Assembly (NCBI RefSeq): GCF_042665075.1
Contig: NZ_JBHTBR010000009.1
Coordinates: 124,001-188,000, forward strand
Direction: 5' to 3'
From: Hirschia litorea
GTDB lineage: Bacteria > Pseudomonadota > Alphaproteobacteria > Caulobacterales > Hyphomonadaceae
DNA length: 64,000 bases
The stretch's first letter is position 1. Each line of letters opens with the position of its first letter. A model generated the notes under the pieces. It was not told where the DNA came from, made no database searches, and worked only from the letters and a program-made list of their open reading frames with translations. Of this stretch, positions 1 through 8,580 are shown in pieces. A program made the translations under genes and the position numbers.

Positions 1-1446
1 GCTGCACACGCACAGCAGATTGCCGTTTCAGAACGCAATAATTTAAAATATGCATGTGAGGCGACATGGGAGATATCTGGTGTTGAAGTCGATGCTCGCT
101 GGTGTCAGTGCAAGAATGATTATTACCTTGACCACATGACGGTGTCCGACTGGCTCAAATATAGTCGTGACTATTATGCCCTCAACAAGCTTGAGGGAAT
201 TCAATCTGAAGCCAACAGCTATACGCGCTATTTGCAATTGGCCGACAGTCATTGTCGCACCTGTAAAGAAGACAATTATAAAGGCTGTATCAAAGGCGAG
301 ACGCAGATTGATAAATATAAAGATCTTGCTGAAAACATCTCGACAGGTCAGTTCCAAAATGTCCGTAAAGACATGATGTATAAAGCTTTCTTCGCAGACT
401 TTATCAAAGGCTATTCAGACCATTGCAGCGCCTATATTCGCGAGGGGATGGTTGAAACGCACATATATGAAGATCCTGTTTTAGGGACGGGTGGGTATCG
501 CCGGGAAATCGAGATGACATTCTTCAATAGCTATATTCAATACAGCAAAGACCTCGCCAATAATTTCATGCTCGAAATCATAGGTAAGGCTTACAAGTCC
601 GTCATGGAGCAAAACCCAATGGCGATGATGGAGATCGGCTTTGATATAGCAACGCGAGATGCCTTTATGTCCCAACATTTGGCCGGCAAATGTCAAACAC
701 CTAGAGTACGCGCACTTCATACAAACCTTGCCTTATTTGATCGTGGTTTACCTGCACAAATTGATCCGCGCGTCGTCAAAAAGGAATTGGCTTCAACCCG
801 TGAAAAGCGCAATGAAATCTACGCTTACACTCAGAAGTCATACGAAAAAGCCGTCGCAGAATACGCACCTATACGCGATAAATACGAACCCAAATCGTGT
901 CCGCGACAGCAAGATGAGGCCACCTATATCTCCACCCCGCGTAGCCCAGATGGCTATAATCTCAAAGATTTGGAGGGCAGTTGGCGTGGGACATTATTTG
1001 GCGAACCCGCAGAAATGGGTCTCTGGCATATTCAACACACGCCTGAATCGACGCCCACAGCCATTGGCGTTTTGTATCTAGCAGAGCGTAAATGCACATT
1101 GGGTTTGGGCTTTGATGTATATGGCAATCCCGCGCGCGCAACAATCAGCACCTACCATATGCACAGACAGCCGCTTAATTGCATGGACGTGATGCAAGGG
1201 GATTATGATAAAGGTGGCTTTACCGTATGGGGTGATTTTGCTGTCCAAAATGGCAAGCCGACATTCCTTTTTTCTCAGATAGATTATTTCCTAAAAGACG
1301 TGGCTGATTGTGATGGTCCATCCCCCAGCTTTGAGCGGGCAAAAGCTTCAGATGCTTTCAAACAAGCCATGCGCGATATTCTTGCGGCAAATGATCCAAA
1401 CGTCTTTCCGCCCACACAGGAACAAGTTGAGAAAATCATCCACTAA
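1..1446 (+). CDS. Unknown Cys-containing protein, 5' end cut by window
   Basis: The reading frame is open from base 1, so the start lies outside the window; about 481 residues are visible, ending with TAA at 1444-1446. I do not recognise a family. The first two thirds is mixed helix with scattered cysteines, including close pairs (WCQC, CRTC), which hints at an exported protein with disulfides. The last third (from about base 960) opens with DLEGSWRG and looks beta-rich, as in a small barrel or lipocalin-like domain, with further cysteines. The signal peptide, if any, is not in view. It stands alone, 164 bases before the next gene. Confidence 0.7.
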   Translation, partial: AAHAQQIAVSERNNLKYACEATWEISGVEVDARWCQCKNDYYLDHMTVSDWLKYSRDYYALNKLEGIQSEANSYTRYLQLADSHCRTCKEDNYKGCIKGETQIDKYKDLAENISTGQFQNVRKDMMYKAFFADFIKGYSDHCSAYIREGMVETHIYEDPVLGTGGYRREIEMTFFNSYIQYSKDLANNFMLEIIGKAYKSVMEQNPMAMMEIGFDIATRDAFMSQHLAGKCQTPRVRALHTNLALFDRGLPAQIDPRVVKKELASTREKRNEIYAYTQKSYEKAVAEYAPIRDKYEPKSCPRQQDEATYISTPRSPDGYNLKDLEGSWRGTLFGEPAEMGLWHIQHTPESTPTAIGVLYLAERKCTLGLGFDVYGNPARATISTYHMHRQPLNCMDVMQGDYDKGGFTVWGDFAVQNGKPTFLFSQIDYFLKDVADCDGPSPSFERAKASDAFKQAMRDILAANDPNVFPPTQEQVEKIIH

Positions 1447-1610
1447 CGAAGGTGAGCGGAATTTTCAGACATAATTGCACACATACTGACAGTTTTGTGA
1501 TTTCACGACTGCGCCAATAGTCTTTATGGGTTTGCTTAGCAAGTCTCACGCCTTCGGCTCGTCGAAGAAGGTGTCTTTCTGCTCCCATATTTAAGATGCA
1601 AGGTCACATT

Positions 1611-2642
1611 ATGAGCTTCAAAATACAACATTCAGTTCTGAGCATTGTAAGTGCATTCTGTTTGTTTTCAGCGTTGAGTGCATGTGCAAGCCCACCAACA
1701 CCTCTGGACACAAATATCTCTTATGACGCGTCATTGGAAAAATATGCGTACCCGTTTGCTGTCGAAGCATACCAGTTTGACTCTCAAGGGCAGACACTTG
1801 AAATGGCGTATATGTATTTGCCTGAAAGCCAGGCAGGCAAGGGCGTTGTGACGCTATTGCACGGCAAGAATTTTAACGGTGCTTATTGGGAAAAAACCGC
1901 AAATTATCTGCATGAATTGGGCTATGGTGTGTTGATACCGGACCAAATTGGTTTTGGAAAATCTTCAAAACCAACAGACTATCAATACTCTTTCCCAGCA
2001 TTGGCGCATAATACAAAAATGCTGATGGATAGTTTAAACATTCAATCCTCGCACCTTATCGGCCATTCCATGGGCGGGATGCTCGCGTCCCGGTTCGCGT
2101 TGCTATATCCTAACAAAACACAGCAATTGACGCTTCTAAATCCGATTGGTTTGGAAAATTATCTGCACTATGTAGAGTATAAGGATGTAGATTTTTTCTA
2201 TGCAAACGAGTTGAACCAACAGCCAGAGCAGATTGCAGCGTATCAGCAAAAGAACTATTATGACGGCGCGTGGAATGACACTTATGCTGCTTTAACTATT
2301 CCCCTTATAGGCTGGGTGAATGGACCAGATTGGCCGACACTGGCGATGGTCAATGCTCGTACATATGACATGATTTTTTCAGGTCCAGTGATCGAAGAGT
2401 TTGATGACTTTGAAATGCCCGTCACACTTATAATTGGTACACGTGACCGCACCGGACCGGGTAGAAACTGGATGCGAGCAGGCGTGGATTATGAATTGGG
2501 TCGTTACGACAAATTAGGCGCTCAAGTCAAAGCCCGTAATGCCAAAATAGATGTCATTGAGTTGGATGATCTAGGACATCTACCACATATTGAGAGCTTT
2601 GAGCGCTTCGAAAAAGCGCTTAATCAAACCTTGTTGGATTAG
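1611..2642 (+). CDS. Alpha/beta hydrolase lipoprotein
   Basis: 343 residues. The N-terminus is a lipoprotein signal: a hydrophobic stretch ending in a lipobox (LSAC), so the mature protein should be anchored to a membrane by Cys25. The alpha/beta hydrolase core is clear: LLHGKNFNG for the oxyanion region, GHSMGG with the nucleophile Ser, an acid Asp in IIGTRDRTGPG and the His in LGHLPHIE. The substrate cannot be read; the family includes esterases, epoxide hydrolases and C-C hydrolases. The ATG at 1611 is chosen over the one at 1596 because AAGG (1600-1603) lies 7 bases ahead of it and the signal peptide then begins properly. Confidence 0.85.
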   Translation: MSFKIQHSVLSIVSAFCLFSALSACASPPTPLDTNISYDASLEKYAYPFAVEAYQFDSQGQTLEMAYMYLPESQAGKGVVTLLHGKNFNGAYWEKTANYLHELGYGVLIPDQIGFGKSSKPTDYQYSFPALAHNTKMLMDSLNIQSSHLIGHSMGGMLASRFALLYPNKTQQLTLLNPIGLENYLHYVEYKDVDFFYANELNQQPEQIAAYQQKNYYDGAWNDTYAALTIPLIGWVNGPDWPTLAMVNARTYDMIFSGPVIEEFDDFEMPVTLIIGTRDRTGPGRNWMRAGVDYELGRYDKLGAQVKARNAKIDVIELDDLGHLPHIESFERFEKALNQTLLD

Positions 2643-2658
2643 TTGTCTCTATCCTTAC

Positions 2659-2685
2659 CCCCCGCAATTTTGCTTATTGTGGGGG
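2659..2685. terminator. Hairpin after the hydrolase gene
   Basis: CCCCCGCAAT (2659-2668) pairs with ATTGTGGGGG (2676-2685), ten pairs including one G-T, around a 7-base loop. No T-run follows on either strand, so it may stabilise the mRNA end or act as a weak terminator. Confidence 0.45.
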
Positions 2686-2802
2686 AGGGATGCAGCAGAC
2701 ATAATCTGTGCTTGTGAAAAAACTTAAACGTTATATTATAACACTTCAAGCAGCTGAGCCTCGACACATTTTGTGGCGAAGAGCTCCACTGGAGGCCCTA
2801 AT

Positions 2803-3507
2803 ATGACACAAGATACAACCAAGCCGTCTAAGCCTGAATTTTTCAATCAGGAAATGGCCCAAAGCTATGATGATCGAAACAGCAAGTTTGGTGTCGTGAA
2901 AGACAATGTACATTTCCATGTGAATTTAGTGCTAGAAGATTTGCCAGATGATGCGCGTGTATTGTGTGTAGGGGCAGGGACGGGCATTGAGATAATTGCA
3001 CTTTCGAGTCTGCATCCAAAATGGCGCTTTGTTGCGCTAGATCCTTCAAAGCCAATGCTGGATGTGTGTGCTAAGAATTTAGAAAACGCCAATATCACTG
3101 ATAGGTGCGAGCTTATCCACGGATATGTGCAAGATGCGCCCAACAGCGTTGAATTTGATGCGGTAATCAGTCTTTTTGTGGCGCACTTTATCCCAGTTGA
3201 AGATCGGCCTTCTTATTATAAAAACATTCATGATCGCCTGAAAAAGGGGGCATGTTTTGTCTCAACAGAATTGAGCTTTGATCTTGATAGTGCAGAATTT
3301 CCGGCCATGTTGGAGAATTGGAAATCTATCCATAAACTTATGGGCGCAACACCTGAATCGCTGGAAGCACTACCTCAATCATTGCGCGATACTTTAAGCA
3401 TTCTGTCACCCAAAACTACAGAAAGCTTACTCAAAGAAGCTGGATTTGGTTTGCCCGTTCAATACTTACAAAATTTCATGATACGCGGCTGGTATAGCGT
3501 GAAATAA
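2803..3507 (+). CDS. Class I SAM-dependent methyltransferase
   Basis: 234 residues with a Rossmann-fold methyltransferase core. Motif I is VLCVGAGTGIE (the SAM glycine loop), the acidic end of beta 2 is VALDPSKPMLD, and DAVISLFVAHFI fits motif IV. The C-terminal part holds helices that may form the acceptor site. The acceptor is not evident; it resembles the UbiE/Methyltransf_25-type small-molecule enzymes. The ATG at 2803 has GGAGG at 2791-2795, seven bases upstream, so the longer GTG form from 2773 is unlikely. It is a single-gene unit, convergent with the TadG-like gene. Confidence 0.85.
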   Translation: MTQDTTKPSKPEFFNQEMAQSYDDRNSKFGVVKDNVHFHVNLVLEDLPDDARVLCVGAGTGIEIIALSSLHPKWRFVALDPSKPMLDVCAKNLENANITDRCELIHGYVQDAPNSVEFDAVISLFVAHFIPVEDRPSYYKNIHDRLKKGACFVSTELSFDLDSAEFPAMLENWKSIHKLMGATPESLEALPQSLRDTLSILSPKTTESLLKEAGFGLPVQYLQNFMIRGWYSVK

Positions 3508-3563
3508 ACGATCCTTACCCGCTCACATACAAGGTGCGGGTGTGTGTGCCTGAACCTATTTAA

Positions 3564-4790
3564 TCAGCCTGATATTTGAGCCACAACCCCTTGGGGCACG
3601 GGGACAGGCGTACTGGCGTAATCTGTATTCAGAACAAGGTTCGGGCTAGATGTCAGCGAGATTGTATTGGCAACGATCACAGTGAATTCTGAATGGTCGG
3701 CGACGGGGGTGACAGCATCAATGGAAAGGCGGCCTCGAGGTAAATATATTGTGCCAACGAGATATCGCGTAAATTCACTCGTGATGCGATGGATTGCGCC
3801 GAACGCATTATACTTGTCTTCAAAGAATAATAACCCCGCCATGACGCCGTCTTCCGGTGCGCTCAACGTCACTTTTGCATTGCTAGTGAATATGAAATAG
3901 GCATCTCGTCCCGTTAAGAAAAAGCCTACGCCTTCACCTGTTAGTTCAGCATTGGCTTCAACCTTTAGCGGCCCGTCTTTTAAGATATAAATACCCTTCG
4001 ATAGGGTTACTTTTGCACTGCTGTTGATGGATAAGCCGCCGCAATACACACCGGGGTGAATTGTGATGGTCTTGTTGCCAATCTGATAATTGTTGAAATC
4101 ACAGCCAGAGTAAGTTGGGTGAGGGCGGTTTGCCAATGGATTTGAGATTGTGGGGGCATCTGTGATGGGTAAGGGCGCAAAATTTTGCCGCATGCCTTGA
4201 TATCCACCACTTGTGAATAGGTCTTCTGCGGTAATTTTAGCGTTTGATAGGCTGACTAATCCATAACTATGTTTGGAGTTTGAATAAATCGCACAGTTGG
4301 GAGCATAAAGGGATGCATTCGACTCAAGGCTGACCGTTTTCTCCACTGTCTCATTTAATCCGATGACACATATGTTTCCAGATTCGCCGGAAGCAATTGC
4401 GGTAGCAGAGGCGGTAATCGTTTCAGCCTTTATGAGCCTAAACGGTGTGACTTGTTTGAGCGGTGCGGATAAATTTACCCCTACAGTATTTGCTTGTAGG
4501 TCAACGTCCGGATTGACTGTAATGTTTTGATCGCGATCTTGAGAGGCGACATAGGCCGTCGCAACAGCTTCTATCTTTGCGGGATCATTAGATGTGATTG
4601 CAATTTCACTCGCAGCGGCGAGGGCTGAAATATCTGCCAGTGATTGCAATTCTTGTTTCTGATTGTTTACAAAAGCAAATTCCATCATGCCGCTGACCAA
4701 AAGAGTAAGCGCACCAAGGAATAACGCCATGAATATGGCCGTATTTCCCTGTTCGTTCATAGTAAAATTGTTAATAGAGTTGCTTCGCAT
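3564..4790 (-). CDS. TadG-like protein (Flp pilus/Tad family)
   Basis: 408 residues. One membrane helix near the N-terminus (about 16-40: NTAIFMALFLGALTLL) is followed by QELQSLADISALAAASE, the signature of the Tad/TadE-G-like domain where a membrane pseudopilin-like segment leads into an outside domain. The remaining 250 residues are beta-rich with recurrent S/N-A-x-V/L-T-L steps, suggesting a right-handed beta-helix or similar stacked fold. In other bacteria TadG assists Flp pilus assembly or surface attachment. No other tad gene (tadA, tadB, tadC, cpaB) is in the window, so this may be an orphan working with a distant locus. No good ribosome site is seen before the ATG. Confidence 0.7.
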   Translation of the reverse strand: MRSNSINNFTMNEQGNTAIFMALFLGALTLLVSGMMEFAFVNNQKQELQSLADISALAAASEIAITSNDPAKIEAVATAYVASQDRDQNITVNPDVDLQANTVGVNLSAPLKQVTPFRLIKAETITASATAIASGESGNICVIGLNETVEKTVSLESNASLYAPNCAIYSNSKHSYGLVSLSNAKITAEDLFTSGGYQGMRQNFAPLPITDAPTISNPLANRPHPTYSGCDFNNYQIGNKTITIHPGVYCGGLSINSSAKVTLSKGIYILKDGPLKVEANAELTGEGVGFFLTGRDAYFIFTSNAKVTLSAPEDGVMAGLLFFEDKYNAFGAIHRITSEFTRYLVGTIYLPRGRLSIDAVTPVADHSEFTVIVANTISLTSSPNLVLNTDYASTPVPVPQGVVAQISG

Positions 4791-5039
4791 GTTAAGCTGT
4801 TTAGGGGATAACTTTGAATAAAAGGTATGTCTTTACAGTGGCTTTTGCGAAAAATTTTACATTTTGTAAAATATCATCGCCAAACGGGCAAGATGTCCGG
4901 CCGTATGTGTATATTTCAATTGTTTAAGTAATATAGTTAAATCTACACGTTGAAATTGTATTGTGTTGATCGCCAAATATTCAAGAGTTCACTCTAATCT
5001 CACATTATAGACACCAACTTCACTGTGGGGACATGAAAA

Positions 5040-5735
5040 ATGTTGGATTACCTCTTTAGTTTTGATGGCCGCATAGGGCGGGGTGGTTGGTGGCTGCGTG
5101 TCATGGTTATTCAGCCTGTGATAATGTCCATCGGTTTTCTCACAATGGGCTTGTTGTATGACAATGTGGGGCCAACTATGGCGCTACTTCCTTTTTTCAC
5201 ATTGATAGCCGGTATCGTCGCGGGCGTCTGGGTGAATATAGCTGCAGGTATACGCCGCTATCATGATCTAGGGCGGACATGGACAAATATTTTCGGCGTA
5301 TTTATTCCTGTCATAGGTCCAATAATGGAGTTTTATAGCTGTGGTTTTAAAGCCGGTGATTTAGGGCCAAATACATTTGGTCATCCTCCCAAAAGTGCGT
5401 CTGGTGGAAGCACTATGCGCCCCCGGCACAGGCAGGGGGATAACTGGACAGAAAATATTGATTTTGGCGAACAGACACGCGTGTCTAATCGCCAAAATGG
5501 CAATAGCCTCGACTTCCTCAATTCAGACCCTAAGCAGGGGGCTAGCAAATCCCCATCAAACACACGTGGGAGCAGGTCAGGTGCAGGTACACACCAGAGC
5601 GGCTTTAAAGCCAAAGCACATTATGAAAAAAGCAAAACGCAAACCAATATGATTGAGAAAAATCCAACCTTCGGTGAGAGATTATCTGGAAAAACACAGC
5701 GTAAATCCTTTGGCAAGGCCAAGAAGATATTTTAA
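5040..5735 (+). CDS. DUF805 membrane protein
   Basis: 231 residues. The first 115 or so match the DUF805 family: FSFDGRIGRGGWW start, several membrane helices and RRYHDLGRT before the last helix. The remaining half is polar, Lys/Ser/Gly-rich and poorly ordered, ending SFGKAKKIF. GGGG ahead of the ATG gives a ribosome site. Two oddities: a 38-base near-palindrome (5461-5498) lies inside the polar tail, and the last 35 bases of the gene recur in diverged form at 26571-26605. The tail is therefore a plausible insertion target for the element that follows. Function of DUF805 proteins is unknown. Confidence 0.85.
   Translation: MLDYLFSFDGRIGRGGWWLRVMVIQPVIMSIGFLTMGLLYDNVGPTMALLPFFTLIAGIVAGVWVNIAAGIRRYHDLGRTWTNIFGVFIPVIGPIMEFYSCGFKAGDLGPNTFGHPPKSASGGSTMRPRHRQGDNWTENIDFGEQTRVSNRQNGNSLDFLNSDPKQGASKSPSNTRGSRSGAGTHQSGFKAKAHYEKSKTQTNMIEKNPTFGERLSGKTQRKSFGKAKKIF
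5461..5498. repeat. 38-base near-perfect palindrome inside the DUF805 gene
   Basis: Two 19-base arms (5461-5479 and 5480-5498) match as reverse complements at 17 of 19 positions; the mismatches are at arm positions 11 and 12. The outer arms are ATTTTGGCGA and TCGCCAAAAT, the centre AGACACGCGTGTCT. It keeps the frame open and encodes part of the disordered tail. A 15-base piece of the left arm recurs at 9103-9117 in the intergenic region before the DUF736 gene. Confidence 0.75.
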
Positions 5736-5757
5736 AACAGGTTGCTATAGAAGCTGA
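5701..5757 (+). repeat. Left copy of imperfect direct repeat (possible element border)
   Basis: Bases 5701-5740 match 26571-26610 at 34 of 40 positions; after a 5-9 base offset the match resumes (TTGCT, then ATAGAAGCTGA against ATAGAGGCTGA). The longest exact core is TATTTTAAAACA (5728-5739). Most differences fall in third codon positions of the DUF805 3' end. This is the pattern left when an integrating element restores the end of its target gene. Confidence 0.55.
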
Positions 5758-5872
5758 CTAGGAGTGGGTGTCAGCTTAATCTTTCACGTCAATACCGCTC
5801 TGGAAACGCTATTAAAGAAGATGTGTCATCGGTGAGTTTAACTCTTTAAAACGCAAGCTATAAGGTCCAATA

Positions 5873-5985
5873 ACCCCGATCGGGATTATTGGGTTTGTTT
5901 CTGGTGTGAAAAAGCAATTTCATCCCGAACGGGATTACTTTGTTTAAATTTGGTGAGAATATGCTATGATCACCCCGAAAGGGAT
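5873..5985. promoter_or_regulatory. Three HipB-type operators and hipBA promoter
   Basis: Three palindromes share the form ATCCCG-NN-CGGGAT or close: CCCGATCGGG (5875-5884), CCCGAACGGG (5924-5933) and CCCGAAAGGG (5974-5983). Their starts are 49 and 50 bases apart. A -10-like TATGAT lies at 5965-5970 between the second and third. E. coli hip operators have the related TATCC-N8-GGATA pattern, so HipB binding with autorepression is the natural reading. Confidence 0.75.
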
Positions 5986-5990
5986 GATTT

Positions 5991-6206
5991 ATGAGCGAAG
6001 ATGCAATCTCAAAACTTGGCGATATGGTCCGCAATGCACGCAAAGCGCAGGGGCTTACGCAAGAATCCCTCGCATCCATGTGCGGGGTTGGTATTCGTTT
6101 CATTCGTGAATTGGAGCAGGGGAAAGCATCCTGCCACATGGGGAAGGCGTTTCATGTGCTGACTATGTTGGGGCTTGATGTGCGCATTGATGGAGAAACG
6201 TTATGA
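5991..6206 (+). CDS. hipB: HipB-like antitoxin/repressor
   Basis: 71 residues, almost entirely an Xre-type helix-turn-helix: VRNARKAQGLTQESLASMCGVGIRFIRELEQGK. Its stop overlaps the start of the HipA gene (ATGATGG), which is typical of translational coupling in hipBA pairs. As antitoxin it should bind HipA and repress the promoter through the three palindromes just upstream; the third operator lies 8 bases from its start codon. It is close to the usual HipB length of 70-90 residues. Confidence 0.88.
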   Translation: MSEDAISKLGDMVRNARKAQGLTQESLASMCGVGIRFIRELEQGKASCHMGKAFHVLTMLGLDVRIDGETL

Positions 6207-7450
6207 TGGATAAAATCCTCAACGTGTATCTCAATGCCGAATGTGTGGGAGAGCTATCACAAGACCAAGCCGGCAACCTGACTTTCAAATATGACGATGC
6301 CTATTTTGCTTCCGCAAGCCGGGGCATTTCTCTGTCATTACCCCTACAGGAACATACTCACCAAGGCCCGCATGTGGACGCGTTCTTCTCTGGGCTTTTA
6401 CCTGATGAATCTGTGCGCGACAGGCTTGCCGCTTTTCTAGGTGTCTCCAAAGCAAATGCTTTTGCATTGCTAGAAATTGTGGGGGGTGATTGCGCAGGTG
6501 CCATCGCGCTTTATCCACGAGAAAGCACACTGCTCACACAAACACATGCTGACTATCAAGTGCTTGATGATAAAGCGCTTATTGAAGCATTGGATATGAT
6601 TAAGCGCCGCCCCATGCTTGCTGGAGATGATGGCTATAGGCTTTCGCTCGCGGGTGCGCAGGATAAGCTCGCGGTTCGATTGCTTGAAGGAGGGGACGTC
6701 GCCATAATGAAGAATGGCGCGCCTAGCACGCACATTCTCAAGCCCATGATTGAGCGCGTCATTGATAGTGCTCACAATGAATTATTCTGCATGCGCCTTG
6801 CCCAAAACGTAGGCATAGACGTGCCAAATGTCAGCCTGCATCATGTGGGTGATCGGCCATATTATCTTGTGGAGCGCTATGATCGCACAATAAATGAAAA
6901 TGGCCAGATAGCGCGCATTCACCAAGAAGATTTCTGTCAGGCATTGGGTATCGCGCCGACAATTAAATATCAGCGAGAAGGCGGGCCTGGCATAGATCAA
7001 TGCTTGGATGTAATTAGGGCCCATACCGCACGACCCGCGCGTGATAATCTAAAATTCCTAGACATTGTTGTTTTCAACTTTCTTATCGGAAATGCAGACG
7101 CTCACGGTAAAAACGTCTCCTTGCTATACACTGGAAATAAGCCGGTCCTTGCGCCAGCTTATGATTTGCTGAGCACAGCCATTTATCCTGATCTTGCAGA
7201 TAAAATGGCTATGAAAATTGGTGGGCATTATAAACCTAGAGACATATATTTGCTCAGCTTTTTAAAGCATGTGCCCGACACAAAATTGGCGCAAAACGCG
7301 ATGACTAAGCGCATATATGCCATGAGCGACAAGGTTTTAGCAGAGTTTCCAAAACTCGTTGACGCGCTAAAGTTAGAAAATGTGAATTCTGATATTTTCG
7401 ATGATATTTATAAAGTCGTGAAGTGGCGTGTAGAGCGACTTCGCACTTAA
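6203..7450 (+). CDS. hipA: HipA-like serine/threonine kinase toxin
   Basis: 415 residues, close to the usual 430-440. The N-terminal HipA domain (about 1-105, FFSGLLPDES) and the kinase-like C-terminal domain (about 145-400) are both present. Visible active-site elements are GAQDKLAV (151-158), Lys180 in THILKP, the catalytic Asp299 in NADAHGKN, and the metal-binding Asp321 in PAYDLLST. Known HipA kinases phosphorylate aminoacyl-tRNA synthetases such as GltX and halt translation. Nothing looks broken, so the toxin is probably active and restrained by HipB. It ends four bases from the convergent DUF2938 gene. Confidence 0.88.
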   Translation: MMDKILNVYLNAECVGELSQDQAGNLTFKYDDAYFASASRGISLSLPLQEHTHQGPHVDAFFSGLLPDESVRDRLAAFLGVSKANAFALLEIVGGDCAGAIALYPRESTLLTQTHADYQVLDDKALIEALDMIKRRPMLAGDDGYRLSLAGAQDKLAVRLLEGGDVAIMKNGAPSTHILKPMIERVIDSAHNELFCMRLAQNVGIDVPNVSLHHVGDRPYYLVERYDRTINENGQIARIHQEDFCQALGIAPTIKYQREGGPGIDQCLDVIRAHTARPARDNLKFLDIVVFNFLIGNADAHGKNVSLLYTGNKPVLAPAYDLLSTAIYPDLADKMAMKIGGHYKPRDIYLLSFLKHVPDTKLAQNAMTKRIYAMSDKVLAEFPKLVDALKLENVNSDIFDDIYKVVKWRVERLRT

Positions 7451-7454
7451 CTAC

Positions 7455-7982
7455 TCATTGGGCATAAGCCAAATTATGCAACAATAAACCAGCTAGATAT
7501 ATTCCGACCCCAAACACAAAATGGGAAGCAAAACTTTTTAGGCGCACAAGAGAAGGTTTGGGCATCTTACTGCCAGCTATTCCCATTCCAAAACACGGCT
7601 GCATGATAAAAAATGGAATAACAACTGTCGTCACACCTATAATAAGGGCAGGTAATAGCGTTGGATTAGCAAGCCATGCTTCACCCCATATCAGCACGAC
7701 TGCACCCGCATATATAATTCCAATCACATAATGAGCTGTCCACCCGATAAAGGCTTCTCCAGATGTTTTGGAACTTTGCGCAATGCTTTCATGCGTAAAT
7801 TGACCTTTCATCATATGGGTCATCCAGCGCCCCACAAGAGCAAAATTAAGCCCAGCAATATTAAAAGCGGTTTTCAAAAATATCGTCCAAAAATCCATAA
7901 TCGCGGTCGCGCCAACGCCGATAAAAACCACATAAGGGATGAGCTTGATCGCATGGGGCAGGTCTTGTGTGTATTCTAACAA
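7455..7982 (-). CDS. DUF2938 membrane protein
   Basis: 175 residues with about four to five membrane helices; motifs such as GLNFALVGRWMTHM and PFFIMQPCFGMGIA mark the DUF2938 family, whose function is unknown. Translation probably begins at a TTG (7982-7980): AGGAG sits six bases before it (7989-7993 on the plus strand). It is divergent from a MerR-family gene, and its promoter (8088-8118) carries the long 19-base spacer and palindrome that MerR proteins activate. The pair therefore looks like a regulator and its target, perhaps a stress-induced membrane protein. Confidence 0.82.
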   Translation of the reverse strand: MLEYTQDLPHAIKLIPYVVFIGVGATAIMDFWTIFLKTAFNIAGLNFALVGRWMTHMMKGQFTHESIAQSSKTSGEAFIGWTAHYVIGIIYAGAVVLIWGEAWLANPTLLPALIIGVTTVVIPFFIMQPCFGMGIAGSKMPKPSLVRLKSFASHFVFGVGIYLAGLLLHNLAYAQ

Positions 7983-8087
7983 GGGAATCTCCTAAATCTT
8001 ATATTATTAAGCAATTACAACATGTTATGTGTTGTTATTTGCTCTAAAAATTGTCTTTCCTTCATTTTTGTTTGTGTCATAATGCGC

Positions 8088-8118
8088 ATCATACGACCTC
8101 AAGTTAACTTGAGGTCAA
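8088..8118 (-). promoter_or_regulatory. MerR/SoxR-type promoter for the DUF2938 gene
   Basis: Read on the minus strand: -35 TTGACC (8118-8113), a 19-base spacer, then -10 TATGAT (8093-8088). The spacer holds most of a perfect 22-base palindrome (8095-8116) whose core CCTCAAGTTAACTTGAGG is, as I recall it, the E. coli SoxR box at soxS. The 19-base spacing is the hallmark of MerR-activated promoters. Confidence 0.85.
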
Positions 8119-8138
8119 ATGCTTTTTAGGAGACTTTG

Positions 8139-8558
8139 ATGCTGGAGACTGCAAAGGTTGCAAAAATAACGGGCCTACCAGCTTCAACGCTTAGATATTA
8201 TGAGGAAAAAGGGCTGATTAAATCAGTCGGGCGTAAAGGTTTAAGCCGCTTGTTTGAGCCGGATATCATTGAGCAATTAGAGTTCATCGCATTGGCGCGC
8301 ATTGCGAGGTTTTCACTAAAAGATATTGCAGCAATGTTTTCTAGAAACGGCGCTTATCATGTCGATCGTCAATTGTTAAAAGAAAAAGCCAAAACACTTG
8401 ATGATGAGATCAAACGCCTCACAGCAGTGCGTGATGGATTGCTTCATGTCTCAGACTGTATGGCATCTAGTCACAGCGAATGTCCAAGATTTCAAAAGCT
8501 TTTGCGCGTTGCTGCCAAGAAACAATCAAGAGACAAACACATACGGAATAAAGTTTGA
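8139..8558 (+). CDS. MerR-family regulator, SoxR-like but lacking two cluster cysteines
   Basis: 139 residues. The N-terminal MerR winged helix (about 1-70) has ETAKVAKITGLPASTLRYYEEKGLI, followed by a dimerisation helix (about 76-103) and a short effector tail DCMASSHSECPRF. SoxR binds [2Fe-2S] with four cysteines spaced C-x2-C-x-C-x5-C; here only Cys107 and Cys115 remain, with an added His112, so a SoxR-type cluster is unlikely. The ATG at 8139 has AGGAG six bases upstream. The operator palindrome lies between this gene and the divergent DUF2938 gene, so it probably controls both. The effector may be a metal, thiol or electrophile. Confidence 0.85.
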   Translation: MLETAKVAKITGLPASTLRYYEEKGLIKSVGRKGLSRLFEPDIIEQLEFIALARIARFSLKDIAAMFSRNGAYHVDRQLLKEKAKTLDDEIKRLTAVRDGLLHVSDCMASSHSECPRFQKLLRVAAKKQSRDKHIRNKV

Positions 8559-8580
8559 TTCTGTCCGAGTATGATTGAAC

